NCBI GenBank assembly: GCA_029212885.1
Contig: JARGPC010000002.1
Location: forward strand, 166,474-230,473
Direction: 5' to 3'
From: Coxiellaceae bacterium
Lineage (GTDB): Bacteria > Pseudomonadota > Gammaproteobacteria > Coxiellales > Coxiellaceae
DNA: 64,000 nucleotides
Both the position numbers and the translations under genes were made by a program. The notes beneath the pieces are model-generated. The model did not search any database. It was not told the DNA's origin and was given only the letters and a program-made list of their open reading frames with translations. Shown in pieces: positions 41,528 through 50,189 of this stretch. How positions within the stretch are numbered: position 1 is the stretch's first letter; every line of letters begins with the position of its first letter.

Positions 41528-43120
41528 CTATAGGTTTTGCTTTGAAACTATGCTGCCTTCAACTATTTTTGCATCAAACGAATCCATTAAGGTTTTGACA
41601 TTTTTGTCATTATGGATCGATTTTGTGGCGTCTTGGTGCTGTTGTTGGCGCTTATCTGCAGCCATCGTGTTTGGTGTGGGGGCTGCGGTTTCGGCTAGTG
41701 TGATGGTTAGCGCAATGGTTTTGCTATGCAGTTGATTTAATGAATCATTTAGGCGGTCTTGGTATTTTTTTTGCAATAATGGCTTTTGTAGTGGGTCGAG
41801 CGATAAGTGCAGTTGATCATTCTCAAATCGATCGATGCTGCAGTTTTGAGCCAATAATAGTGCTGCGCCGGTGAGTTTCATTTGTCCGACCCAATTGGCC
41901 CAATCGACGGCCAGTGGGCTAGTTGGTGATGCTTTTGCTGGAGTTTGGGCGGCATTTTCAATGTTTTGCACGCTTTCCGGCTTTTCGGTGACCTTTTTGT
42001 TGATCGCTGCGGGTGGTGTTGTATTGGTTGGAGGTGCCACATCAGCAGCTGGGTAAAAGGCCAGCATACGCATCATGGTCATTTCAAAGCCGACTCGTGG
42101 GCTGGGGGCGAGTGCCATATCGCGTTGGCCAGTGAGGCCGATTTGATAGAACAATTGCAGGTCTTCACCGCTCAATTGTTGTGATAACTGCTGCATACGT
42201 GGGTTGGGCTCGGTGATGGCGCCGGGCGCTAGTTGCAATACGCTGATTTGGTGTAATAGTGTGACCAGGTCGGCTAACACATGGCTAAAGTCGCTGCCTA
42301 AAGTCACCAGCGAGTGGCAAATTTCATACAGGCGATTGCCATCGTGTTGATGTAAGGCATCGAGTAAATCATAGAGATGGCTCGGGTCTATGGTGCCCAG
42401 CATTTGGCGCACGTCATCGGTTTTAATCGACAGGTTACCAAAAGCGATGGCTTGGTCTAACAAGCTGAGTGCGTCTCGCAAACTACCATTGGCCGATTGG
42501 GCTAATAGCATAAGCGCTTGTTCTTCAGCTGGGATACTCTCCTTTTCGCAAATCAGTTTTAAGTGTGTGCTGATTTGTTCAGGTAATAGTGCCAATAGGT
42601 GAAACTGCAAGCAGCGCGATAATACGGTTGCTGGTAATTTTTCTGGGTCGGTAGTTGCCAGAATAAATTTTACATGCTCAGGGGGCTCTTCGAGTGTTTT
42701 TAATAAAGCATTAAAGCTATGGCCGGATAGCATATGCACTTCGTCGATCAAGTAGACTTTATAGCGACCCTTGCTTGGCGCGTATTGTACGTTATCTAAT
42801 AAGTCGCGAGTGTCTTCGACTTTGGTGCGTGAGGCAGCATCGATTTCGAATAGGTCGACAAAGCGGCCGCTATCGATTTCTTCACAGCTATTGCATTGGC
42901 CGCATGGTGTGGCGCTGACGCCTTGTTCGCAGTTGAGGCATTTGGCAAAGATACGTGCAATAGTGGTTTTACCAACGCCACGTGTGCCTGTTAATAAATA
43001 GGCGTGGTGCAGCTTTTGGTGGGTAAGGGCGTTAACTAACGCGGTAACCACATGTTGTTGGCCGACAAGGTCGTTGAATTGGCGAGGTCGCCACTTACGG
43101 GCTAATGCGAGTTGGCTCAT
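41528..43120 (-). CDS. dnaX: DNA polymerase III subunits tau/gamma
   Basis: 530 residues. The clamp loader has Walker A GTRGVGKTT, a zinc site (CEQGVSATPCGQCNSC), the DEVHML Walker B and the sensor LATTDPEKLP. LSRCLQFHL follows. Domain III and a Pro/Thr-rich linker lead to the tau-type C-terminal domain. A run of eight A residues at 41772-41765, in the A AAA AAA phase after CAA, could allow a -1 slip that ends at TGA after six more codons. Start at 43120 (MSQLALARKWRP) is chosen over an upstream in-frame ATG. Confidence 0.95.
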   Translation of the reverse strand: MSQLALARKWRPRQFNDLVGQQHVVTALVNALTHQKLHHAYLLTGTRGVGKTTIARIFAKCLNCEQGVSATPCGQCNSCEEIDSGRFVDLFEIDAASRTKVEDTRDLLDNVQYAPSKGRYKVYLIDEVHMLSGHSFNALLKTLEEPPEHVKFILATTDPEKLPATVLSRCLQFHLLALLPEQISTHLKLICEKESIPAEEQALMLLAQSANGSLRDALSLLDQAIAFGNLSIKTDDVRQMLGTIDPSHLYDLLDALHQHDGNRLYEICHSLVTLGSDFSHVLADLVTLLHQISVLQLAPGAITEPNPRMQQLSQQLSGEDLQLFYQIGLTGQRDMALAPSPRVGFEMTMMRMLAFYPAADVAPPTNTTPPAAINKKVTEKPESVQNIENAAQTPAKASPTSPLAVDWANWVGQMKLTGAALLLAQNCSIDRFENDQLHLSLDPLQKPLLQKKYQDRLNDSLNQLHSKTIALTITLAETAAPTPNTMAADKRQQQHQDATKSIHNDKNVKTLMDSFDAKIVEGSIVSKQNL

Positions 43121-43147
43121 GTCCGTTGCCTTTGCTGTACGTATATA

Positions 43148-43251
43148 AGGGAACAAATGCCAGCCACACCTCGGCGCCCAAATGGATCACTACCGTTGCT
43201 CCCTTCCGGGCCTGGCGGAGTTCGCGAGCATTTGTCGCGAGGGGACCGGCA
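43148..43251 (-). ncRNA. ffs: Signal recognition particle 4.5S-type RNA
   Basis: The minus-strand transcript carries the apical-loop core GCCAGGCCCGGAAGGGAGCA followed by the asymmetric internal loop, as in bacterial SRP RNA. The outer stem pairs GACAAATGC (43236-43228) with GCATTTGTTC (43160-43151). It lies just upstream of dnaX, a frequent neighbourhood. The exact 3' end is uncertain. It scaffolds Ffh for membrane-protein targeting. Confidence 0.92.
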
Positions 43252-43258
43252 AGGAGAC

Positions 43259-43287
43259 AGTATACTGATTCTGATGATTTTGTCGAA
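43259..43287 (-). promoter_or_regulatory. Promoter of the SRP RNA
   Basis: On the minus strand TTCGAC (43287-43282), exactly 17 bases, then TATACT (43264-43259). The predicted start near 43252 matches the 5' end of the RNA. Confidence 0.75.
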
Positions 43288-43483
43288 TATAATTTTGGCT
43301 GTATCTCAATCGACGGTCTAGCGGCTGGCGTGAATTTTATCCTTTGTTGACTGTAGTGCTTGCGCGCGGTAATAACTTAAATTGTAAATGAAGCATTGAC
43401 ACCATTGATGTACAAGGGGTAAAGTCTCCTGCTTTATGCATGCTGATTGCATGTGGTTCTATTTTACTATTAAGGATTGAACA

Positions 43484-44020
43484 TTGAATAAGTATTTAAA
43501 ATCTATCGCAGTTGGAGCTGTCGCTGTGATGACATGTAATGTCTACGCAGGAGGTACTGAAACCTACCCTGAGTCTTCATCTAGTTTGCAATTTGGTTTG
43601 AGTGCAATGTATGAAAAAACATTCAACAGCGGCTTTGCTATTGGTGTTGCTTTGCAAAATCCAAATTTTGAGTTCGGTGTAAATACTTCTATCGAGCATA
43701 ATAAAGTGGCTAATGGAAGCGGTTATACTCAGTATAATTTAATGTCGTATCTAGGATATCGCAAAAACATTAAATCAAACTTTTACGGTTCAATCGGTGC
43801 TTTAGGTGGTTACGGTTTCTTGTCGGGTGATAATGTCGGTGCTGGCGTAACACACCACCCTTACAATATTGGTCCTTATGTGGGCTTTGAGTATCAAGCT
43901 AACCAAAATGTTCAAATGTTTGTACGAATCATGCCTTACAGCTACGAGCGCTCAACAAATAATGATCTAGGTAATGAGTTTTTTGAATACGGCCAGGTTG
44001 GTATTTCATACTTCTTTTAA
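43484..44020 (+). CDS. Outer-membrane beta-barrel-like protein
   Basis: 178 residues. A signal peptide (MNKYLKSIAVGAVAVMTCNVYA) is followed by alternating-residue beta strands (LQFGLSAMYEKTF, GFAIGVALQNPNFEFGV, YNLMSYLGYRK, FYGSIGALGGYGF, QMFVRIMPYSYER). The chain ends in aromatic FF, as in many outer-membrane barrels. The start is a TTG with AAGG about 9 bases upstream; no ATG fits. Its exact role is unknown. Confidence 0.75.
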   Translation: MNKYLKSIAVGAVAVMTCNVYAGGTETYPESSSSLQFGLSAMYEKTFNSGFAIGVALQNPNFEFGVNTSIEHNKVANGSGYTQYNLMSYLGYRKNIKSNFYGSIGALGGYGFLSGDNVGAGVTHHPYNIGPYVGFEYQANQNVQMFVRIMPYSYERSTNNDLGNEFFEYGQVGISYFF

Positions 44021-44043
44021 CCCTAGGTTCATGCCTAAACTCT

Positions 44044-44076
44044 ATAGAGCACTTTCATTACATGCAAGTGCTCTAT
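44044..44076. terminator. Hairpin between convergent genes
   Basis: Perfect 11-bp stem ATAGAGCACTT / AAGTGCTCTAT with an 11-base loop. It lies between the barrel gene and dapE, both ending here. No long T-tract follows, so it may act as a weak or Rho-assisted bidirectional terminator. Confidence 0.65.
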
Positions 44077-44095
44077 GATGATCACCAACTAGGCT

Positions 44096-45223
44096 CTAGT
44101 CGAATAGGTTTCGCAAGATCTCATGATAAACGTCCACCAACGAACGTAAGTCATCTATATTAATATGCTCATTGACTTGATGAATCGATGCGTTGATCGG
44201 GCCAACCTCAACAATTTCGCAACCCAGTGGTGCAAAAAATCGACCGTCTGATGTGCCACCCACCGTGTTGGCTTCAGTGGTTATGCTGGCTACTTTTTGA
44301 ATGGCGGCACTTGCTGCTTGACGTAATTTTCCTGCTGGGCTACTAAACGGTAAAGCGCCAATACTCCAGTCAATCGTATAATCAATGTCACATCGATCTA
44401 AGATCTGATGGACTGCTTGTTTGAGTGACTCCGCAGTCGATTGCGGATTATAACGAAAATTAAAATCGATCAACATCTCGCCAGGGATCACATTCTTAGC
44501 ACCAACACCAGAGTGACAGTTCGACATTTGAAAGCTGGTTGGTAAGAACTCGTCGCAACCTTGATCCCATTCGTGTTCATATAGTGCAGCAATAGCGGGT
44601 TGTGCAATTTGAATGGGGTTGATAGCTTTTTGCGGATAAGCGATATGGCCTTGTGTACCGCGAATCGTTAAGTGACCATGCAATGAACCGCGACGACCGA
44701 CTTTAATCATATCGCCAAACTGTTGATCACTGCTCGCTTCACCTATTAAGCAATAATCTGGTTTAATACCTTGCTGTTGTAGCCATTCAACAATGGATTT
44801 GCTGCCGTACTCCGATGGACCTTCTTCGTCGCTGGTAATCGCAAAAGCAATCGAACCATTTAGCTTTTTGTTGTCAGCTAAGAAGCGCTGTACTGCAATA
44901 ACCATTGCGGCAATGGCTGATTTCATATCAGCCGCGCCGCGGCCATACAGTGCCCCATTTTTTTCGGTGGCTGTAAATGGTGGGGTTTGCCAATTAGCTT
45001 CAGGCCCGGGTGGTACAACATCGGTGTGACCGCTAAAAACAAGCAATGGTCCGTCATTACCAATACGTGCCCAAATATTACTAACGCCGTGTTGGTTAAT
45101 GGTTTGAATATCAAAACCTAATGGGGTGAGCAAGTCAGAAATTATTGACTGACAGCCATTGTCATTGGGTGTTACGGACTCTCTGTTAATAAGTTGGCTT
45201 GCTAGCTCAACGATATCATTCAT
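44096..45223 (-). CDS. dapE: Succinyl-diaminopimelate desuccinylase
   Basis: 375-residue M20 zinc hydrolase that removes succinate from N-succinyl-L,L-diaminopimelate. Metal-site motifs: [36 protein letters not shown] and the C-terminal [11 protein letters not shown]. The ATG at 45223 overlaps the dapD stop (ATGA), so the pair is coupled. It is the penultimate part of the succinylase route to meso-diaminopimelate for peptidoglycan and lysine. Confidence 0.96.
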   Translation of the reverse strand: MNDIVELASQLINRESVTPNDNGCQSIISDLLTPLGFDIQTINQHGVSNIWARIGNDGPLLVFSGHTDVVPPGPEANWQTPPFTATEKNGALYGRGAADMKSAIAAMVIAVQRFLADNKKLNGSIAFAITSDEEGPSEYGSKSIVEWLQQQGIKPDYCLIGEASSDQQFGDMIKVGRRGSLHGHLTIRGTQGHIAYPQKAINPIQIAQPAIAALYEHEWDQGCDEFLPTSFQMSNCHSGVGAKNVIPGEMLIDFNFRYNPQSTAESLKQAVHQILDRCDIDYTIDWSIGALPFSSPAGKLRQAASAAIQKVASITTEANTVGGTSDGRFFAPLGCEIVEVGPINASIHQVNEHINIDDLRSLVDVYHEILRNLFD

Positions 45224-46056
45224 TCGACACACTCGCGTAATAAATCATTCAGTGAAGTCTTGGCGCGCGTTTTGGCATCTACCTGTTTAACAATAATTGC
45301 AGCCGCTAGGCTATGACTACCGTCTTTTGCGGGTAATGAGCCTGGCACTACAACTGAGTAGGGCGGTACATAGCCGTAAGATGTTTGTTTGGTTTCGCGA
45401 TTGTAGATTGGTGTGCTTTGGCTGATAAATACGCCCATCGCTAATACCGATCCTTGGCCGACGATAACGCCTTCAACTACTTCAGATCGAGCACCAATAA
45501 AGCAGTCATCCTCGATAATGGTTGGGGTTGCTTGCAACGGTTCTAATACGCCGCCAATACCAACGCCGCCAGACAAATGAACGTTTTTGCCAATTTGTGC
45601 GCATGAGCCAACCGTTGCCCAGGTATCTACCATGGTGCCTTCATCTATGTAAGCGCCAATGTTGATGTAGCTCGGCATCAATACGCATTTTTTACCTATA
45701 TGTGCGCCCATACGTACCATTGCCGGTGGCACAACGCGAAAACCGGCTTCAGCAAATTCCTCTTCGGTGGTTACGCCAAACTTGCTCGGCACTTTGTCAA
45801 AATAGCGAGTAACGCCGCTATCCATTAATTGGTTGGGGTGTGAGCGGAAATACAGCAGTATTGCTTCTTTTAACCAGGCGTTAGTCACCCATTTGCCATC
45901 AACTTTTTCAGCTATGCGCCAGCGACCTTGGTTGAGGCCGCGCACCGCTTCTTCTATGGCGAGGCGGTCATCTTGTTTGATTTCGTATGTACTGTCTGTC
46001 TGTAATTGCTGATAGATAGCTTCGATTTCGGGTTTAAGTTGTTCAAAAGTTTGCAT
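45220..46056 (-). CDS. dapD: Tetrahydrodipicolinate N-succinyltransferase
   Basis: 278 residues, trimeric left-handed beta-helix acyltransferase. Hexapeptide repeats ([67 protein letters not shown]) dominate the C-terminal half. The N-terminal helical domain ([16 protein letters not shown]) is typical. GAGGAAG precedes the ATG. It precedes dapE in a two-gene operon. The succinyl rather than acetyl variant is supported by the dapE neighbour. Confidence 0.97.
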   Translation of the reverse strand: MQTFEQLKPEIEAIYQQLQTDSTYEIKQDDRLAIEEAVRGLNQGRWRIAEKVDGKWVTNAWLKEAILLYFRSHPNQLMDSGVTRYFDKVPSKFGVTTEEEFAEAGFRVVPPAMVRMGAHIGKKCVLMPSYINIGAYIDEGTMVDTWATVGSCAQIGKNVHLSGGVGIGGVLEPLQATPTIIEDDCFIGARSEVVEGVIVGQGSVLAMGVFISQSTPIYNRETKQTSYGYVPPYSVVVPGSLPAKDGSHSLAAAIIVKQVDAKTRAKTSLNDLLRECVE

Positions 46057-46123
46057 TTATGCTTCCTCGCCTATTCCAAACGCTATCTTGAAGGGTTGAA
46101 GCAGCAAAATCAACTATCAATCA

Positions 46124-46152
46124 TTGACTCATCTGAACTTGCGAAGTATTAT
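46124..46152 (+). promoter_or_regulatory. Promoter of the tRNA cluster
   Basis: TTGACT (46124-46129), 17 bases, TATTAT (46147-46152). Transcription would begin near 46159, 7 bases before tRNA-Pro. Confidence 0.8.
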
Positions 46153-46165
46153 GGCTCACCTAGTT

Positions 46166-46242
46166 CGGGGTATAGCGCAGTCTGGTAGCGCGCCTGCTTT
46201 GGGAGCAGGATGTCGGGAGTTCGAATCTCTCTACCCCGACCA
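46166..46242 (+). tRNA. tRNA-Pro (TGG)
   Basis: 77 bases with encoded CCA. The acceptor CGGGGTA pairs with TACCCCG. The anticodon stem CCTGC/GCAGG encloses the loop TTTGGGA (anticodon TGG). The T-loop TTCGAAT is intact. First of three tRNAs. Confidence 0.96.
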
Positions 46243-46258
46243 GACAAATATATATTAT

Positions 46259-46334
46259 GGTGGGTGTAGCTCAGTGGTAGAGCCCCGGTTTGTGGTACCG
46301 GTCGTCGTGGGTTCAAGTCCCATCATCCACCCCA
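46259..46334 (+). tRNA. tRNA-His (GTG)
   Basis: The anticodon stem CCGG/CCGG encloses TTGTGGT (anticodon GTG). The acceptor GTGGGTG pairs with CATCCAC, and an extra 5' G (46259) faces the discriminator C, the hallmark of tRNA-His. CCA is encoded. Confidence 0.95.
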
Positions 46335-46401
46335 TGTTTTCATTAGATAGATTGTGATTTTGATGGCCATGTGAGAACATGATGCCTTATAAAACCATAT
46401 T

Positions 46402-46478
46402 GCGCCTGTAGCTCATTTGGATAGAGCATCGGCCTTCTAAGCCGAGGGTAGCAGGTTCGAATCCTGCCAGGCGCGCCA
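46402..46478 (+). tRNA. tRNA-Arg (TCT)
   Basis: The acceptor GCGCCTG pairs with CAGGCGC, the anticodon loop CTTCTAA gives TCT, and the T-loop TTCGAAT and encoded CCA are intact. Third in the cluster. Confidence 0.96.
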
Positions 46479-46482
46479 CTTC

Positions 46483-46675
46483 ACTCGCTTTGCTCATTGC
46501 GTTCCTTGTAATATCGCTTACACGAAGTAAATTCGTGTGGCGCGACTTAAAGGGAGCGCTCAAAGCTCCCTTTAAGAAATCCCACTGAATTTAACTTTTG
46601 CTTGTTTCTTTGTGTGGGCAGATGACCCCGTGGGGCCTGCAAAGGACTCGCTTTGCTCATTGCGTTCCTTGTAAT
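46483..46675. repeat. 30-bp exact direct repeats bracketing two hairpins
   Basis: ACTCGCTTTGCTCATTGCGT followed by TCCTTGTAAT occurs at 46483-46512 and again at 46646-46675. Between them lie ACACGAA-GTAAA-TTCGTGT and the long hairpin noted separately. I see no gene in 46479-46700. Confidence 0.8.
46546..46576 (+). terminator. Terminator-like hairpin after the tRNA cluster
   Basis: Perfect 12-bp stem CTTAAAGGGAGC / GCTCCCTTTAAG with loop GCTCAAA. It is the first strong hairpin after tRNA-Arg. The tail is AAATCCC rather than a T-run, so termination may be factor-assisted. Confidence 0.55.
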
Positions 46676-46700
46676 CTAAGTTGTGTGATTTTCTAGGTAT

Positions 46701-47588
46701 TCAACGTTGTATTTCTTTACCGAAGATCAAAGAAACCAGTTGGCGCACTTTGGGTTGTACGTAGCGGTGTTTATTGTAGTAGATAAACAGATCGATGCTG
46801 GGTTTTAGGTAATCACTGAGCACTTCGATTAGCTCACCACTCGCCAATTGTTTTTCAATCATGTAATCATGTAATTGTGTAATGCCCAAACCATCTTGTG
46901 CGGCTTGTATGAGTGTATTGGCATTATTAATGCGCATGGCGATATTGAGATTTAAAATGGTGGGAGACTTTAGTTGCGCAATGATATGATCAGCACGTCG
47001 TCCGCTGTGAGCGAGGTACTGATGCTGCTCGAGATCTTTCAGTGTCTTGGGTGTGCCATGTTGTTGCAAATAGGCGGGTGAGGCACACAAAACATAGCGT
47101 GTTTTGCCGATAGGCCGCGCAATGATGTCATCCGGTGGTGGCCAGTTAACGGCATAGACCAAATCTATCGATTCTTTTTCCATGTCAGGCATGCGTTCTT
47201 CAAGTTGTAAGTCGATGTCTACCTTGGGGAATTGTTGGCGGTAGTTTGCCAGTATTGGCAATAACCATTGATTAGCCAGGTAAGGATTGCTGCTGATACG
47301 CAATGTGCCGCTGGGCTCGGCTTCAAATTGACTGACTAGGTGACGCGCGCTATCGAGTTCGCGTTGTAGTCGCCGGCATTGTTGTGCGAGTTGTTCACCT
47401 TCATCGGTCAAACTGATGCGGCGAGTGGTGCGCTTAAAGAGGGGGGCTTTGAGCGATTGTTCGAGTAGACGGACCTGATGACTAACGGCGGCTTTGGTGA
47501 CACCTAAATGCTTAGCCGCAGCGGTAAAGCCATTGTGATCAGCGACGCAGAGAAATACTTCAAACTGTTGTAATGAGGGCTGTTTCAT
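46701..47588 (-). CDS. LysR-family transcriptional regulator
   Basis: 295 residues. The N-terminal winged HTH (FTAAAKHLGVTKAAVSHQVRLLEQSLKAPLFKRTTR) and the substrate-binding fold (PSGTLRISSNPYLANQWLLP, VDIDLQLEERMPD) are standard for LysR proteins of the GcvA/DsdC-like group. It is divergent from the MFS gene with 120 bases between, so it probably controls that gene and itself. The effector ligand is unknown. Confidence 0.93.
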   Translation of the reverse strand: MKQPSLQQFEVFLCVADHNGFTAAAKHLGVTKAAVSHQVRLLEQSLKAPLFKRTTRRISLTDEGEQLAQQCRRLQRELDSARHLVSQFEAEPSGTLRISSNPYLANQWLLPILANYRQQFPKVDIDLQLEERMPDMEKESIDLVYAVNWPPPDDIIARPIGKTRYVLCASPAYLQQHGTPKTLKDLEQHQYLAHSGRRADHIIAQLKSPTILNLNIAMRINNANTLIQAAQDGLGITQLHDYMIEKQLASGELIEVLSDYLKPSIDLFIYYNKHRYVQPKVRQLVSLIFGKEIQR

Positions 47589-47708
47589 GGCAACTGCCGG
47601 TTATTGTATATCTTAAGTATACAGTAGTAAATAATAATGTCTATTGTTTAGCATTGAAATGTCTATAAAATGACACTCTATATATATGTACCGTAAAGGA
47701 GCAGGCAA

Positions 47709-48794
47709 ATGAGTCTTTGGAAATCGATTGTGCTATTGAGCTATATCAGTACCGCTTCAATTAGTGCGGCATTATTAACTCCGGCACTGCCAGCGATTAC
47801 ACAGTATTATGCAATTGGCCAGAGCATGGTAATGGCGGTGGTGTCGTGGTTTTTATTCGGTTATGTGATTGGCCAATTAATCTATGGACCACTGGCTAAT
47901 CGATGGGGGAGTTTATGGGCTTTGCGCGTTGGCTTGTTGATAAATTTAATCGGTATCGCATTAGCGGGTGCATCACTGTTATCGCATTCATTTCTGTTGT
48001 TGGTGATAGCGCGCATCGTTATGGCATTAGGAACGGCAGCAGGGCTGTCGTGCGGCATGATGTTAATACACGATTATTGTGACAAGGCGCAAGCGCCAAA
48101 AGTGCTATCTTATGCGATTGTCAGTTTTACTGTCGGTATTGGTGCGGCTGTTTCAGTAGGTGGTTATATTACGCAGTATTTTTCGTGGGCTGTTTTATTG
48201 TTGGTGTTATTGGTTCACGGTATTGTGATGTTGCTATCGACACTATTATTTCAGCCGTTATCACAGCCTCAGCAAAGCATTTCTGTTGTCACGATTGTTG
48301 GTAGTTATATGGCGGCATTGAAAAGTATGCGTTTAATTGTGTTTTCGTTGGTAGTGGGTTTATGTTCAGCGGTGGCATACTGTTATAGCGCTGCTGCGCC
48401 GTTGATTGCTCAGCAGCAATTGCATTTGAGTTCGGCGGCATATGGTAATTGGAATGCATTGAATATGGTGGGGATGTTATTAAGCGGTATCTTAGCGCGT
48501 GTATTTATGCATCGGTTAGGGGCGCAACGCTTGGTCGTTGTTGGTATGGTGGGTGTGCTGATTGCCTTTGTTGCATTGTTATTGCTGCATGTTGAATATA
48601 CGTTAACGCCGTTATTGTTTTTTGGTGGTACCGCGTTAATGTATTTGTTTTCAGGCTTATTATTTCCAGCAGGTTCATGGTTGGCCTTAGAAAATGCATC
48701 GGACCGTGCTTCGGCATCGAGCATGATGAGTTTTATCAACATGAGTGCGGCTTTTGTGGCGGTGTTGGTGATGGGGTATGTGGTGGCTCATTAA
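47709..48794 (+). CDS. MFS transporter (DHA1 drug-efflux type)
   Basis: 361 residues and about 11-12 helices. Helix 2-3 loop IYGPLANRWGSLWALRVGLL is a weak motif A, and the helix 5 region GLSCGMMLIHDY and TVGIGAAVSVGGYITQ resembles the Bcr/CflA class. AAGGAG precedes the ATG. It is slightly short for the class. The divergent LysR gene is the probable regulator. Confidence 0.85.
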   Translation: MSLWKSIVLLSYISTASISAALLTPALPAITQYYAIGQSMVMAVVSWFLFGYVIGQLIYGPLANRWGSLWALRVGLLINLIGIALAGASLLSHSFLLLVIARIVMALGTAAGLSCGMMLIHDYCDKAQAPKVLSYAIVSFTVGIGAAVSVGGYITQYFSWAVLLLVLLVHGIVMLLSTLLFQPLSQPQQSISVVTIVGSYMAALKSMRLIVFSLVVGLCSAVAYCYSAAAPLIAQQQLHLSSAAYGNWNALNMVGMLLSGILARVFMHRLGAQRLVVVGMVGVLIAFVALLLLHVEYTLTPLLFFGGTALMYLFSGLLFPAGSWLALENASDRASASSMMSFINMSAAFVAVLVMGYVVAH

Positions 48795-48828
48795 TTACAA
48801 TTAAATGACGATTTTTAAGTCTAGAGCC

Positions 48829-48856
48829 TAGACAGATATTGTATATCTAGTATAAT
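48829..48856 (+). promoter_or_regulatory. Promoter of the CaaX arginine-deiminase-like gene
   Basis: TAGACA (48829-48834), 16 bases, TATAAT (48851-48856). The predicted start near 48863 leaves a 33-base leader before the ATG at 48896. Confidence 0.65.
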
Positions 48857-48895
48857 GGCATTCAATAAATGAAATTGTATATAAGGTTGAATTGC

Positions 48896-50176
48896 ATGCG
48901 GCAAACACTATTGGCTCAGAAACCCCAGTTAGGCAGTTTTTTCGGCTTTGGTGATGAATATAAGGTTTACGCCCTCGCGCAATATTATGAAGAATGCTTA
49001 TTCCAATCCGTTTTACTGTCCTTGGGAGCAAACCTTACCCAGGTAACCTCCGCTAATAGATCGCCAGAATTAGAACGACACCTGGCAGATTCAGGTAAGG
49101 TGAGGCGCGATACAATATTTGTGCAGGATCCTGTTGTGGTGTTAGAGCATTCCCAAACGGTGATTCATTGCCCTGATATGAAAGCAGATGCGCAACGAAT
49201 ATTTAAAAAAATGCGAAAGGTGAATAAACACTTACGGTTGGTAGAAATTGCAGATTCATATTTTGAGGGCGGTAATGTCGCTATTGTTGAGCGCGAAGGC
49301 CAGAAGCCGTTATTGATTCATATGCAAAATCCCGATGGTTTCTATTACTACCAACAAGCAGCGTCGTCAATTTGGCGCGCCAGAAGGCCGAAGGTGGAGC
49401 TAAGTGTTACGCTTGCTTCTTTGCAGCGCGAGCTTTCCGATACTTATGAAGTGATTGGTATTTTTCGCGATGTAAGAAACCGCAGTGGCTATCATTTGGA
49501 TTGTTTTAGTTTCGCTCATGGTGATAACTTTTATGTGTTAGAAGCTATGGACGCTATCAGCCCTGAATTTTTAGAGATTTTAAAGCAAAAACTCGGCGAT
49601 CACTTAATTGATTTGGGGCATCGTGTGGGAAGTATGCTCAACCCACAGCTCATTAGTTCGCCTGATGGCCAACACCTGCTTTTTCCAGAAGAGCCAGCGC
49701 CAGTGGTGGCTGATAGGTTTATTCGAGATGGCTATCATGTTGTAAGCGCCGCTTCTTTAAGTCCGGCTTCTGCCCAATATGATCCATTACTCGCCGAGCG
49801 TGTATCGCGGCACTTGCGCGATGAATTCAATATGCCAACGGCAACGGCTGAATCACTACTGAATCAAACGCATGTGCCTACGATGCCAGTGCCATGCCAT
49901 ACTGGCAAAATTATTAAGCCTGATGCATTTGTGGGCTTAACGTTTAATCCAGTGAATGTGAATCCGTTTAAGCAACGATCAGGTGGGCCGCATTGCATGG
50001 CATTGCGTATCCCCTTACCACCTTCCACTGCATCTATTGCAGGTGCTGGAATGTTTTCTCGGGGTGGTGATGCCGCTTATGTGGATCTTGTCGATACGCC
50101 TGCGTCTGAGGCTGCAGCAGCAGAGGGTGCTATTGTCCATCCAGATTCTACTGGTGGCTGTTGCCGGGTTATGTAA
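48896..50176 (+). CDS. Arginine-deiminase/DDAH-superfamily protein with C-terminal CaaX box
   Basis: 426 residues. The guanidino-modifying enzyme fold is suggested by its catalytic set in the right order: D78 in IFVQDPVVV, E124 in YFEGGNVAI, H200 and D202 in GYHLDCFSF, and C367 in SGGPHCMALRIPL (the GGxHCxT-type nucleophile). Such enzymes hydrolyse or transamidinate arginine or methylarginine. About 60 extra residues end in GGCCRVM, where CRVM is a CaaX box with the Met favouring farnesylation. A host-membrane-targeted effector is inferred. Confidence 0.65.
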   Translation: MRQTLLAQKPQLGSFFGFGDEYKVYALAQYYEECLFQSVLLSLGANLTQVTSANRSPELERHLADSGKVRRDTIFVQDPVVVLEHSQTVIHCPDMKADAQRIFKKMRKVNKHLRLVEIADSYFEGGNVAIVEREGQKPLLIHMQNPDGFYYYQQAASSIWRARRPKVELSVTLASLQRELSDTYEVIGIFRDVRNRSGYHLDCFSFAHGDNFYVLEAMDAISPEFLEILKQKLGDHLIDLGHRVGSMLNPQLISSPDGQHLLFPEEPAPVVADRFIRDGYHVVSAASLSPASAQYDPLLAERVSRHLRDEFNMPTATAESLLNQTHVPTMPVPCHTGKIIKPDAFVGLTFNPVNVNPFKQRSGGPHCMALRIPLPPSTASIAGAGMFSRGGDAAYVDLVDTPASEAAAAEGAIVHPDSTGGCCRVM

Positions 50177-50189
50177 GCTGTTCTTCGTA

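Noticed and set aside
41528..43120. dnaX with a broken 3' end
   Set aside because: The reading frame continues past the A-run to a normal stop; it is a possible slip site, not a frameshift mutation.
43105..43350. Protein-coding gene on the plus strand over the SRP RNA
   Set aside because: The open frame overlaps the SRP RNA and its promoter on the other strand and has no coding features.
46124..46357. Small plus-strand protein gene over the tRNA cluster
   Set aside because: It is an open frame through tRNA-Pro and tRNA-His; the tRNA structures explain the sequence.
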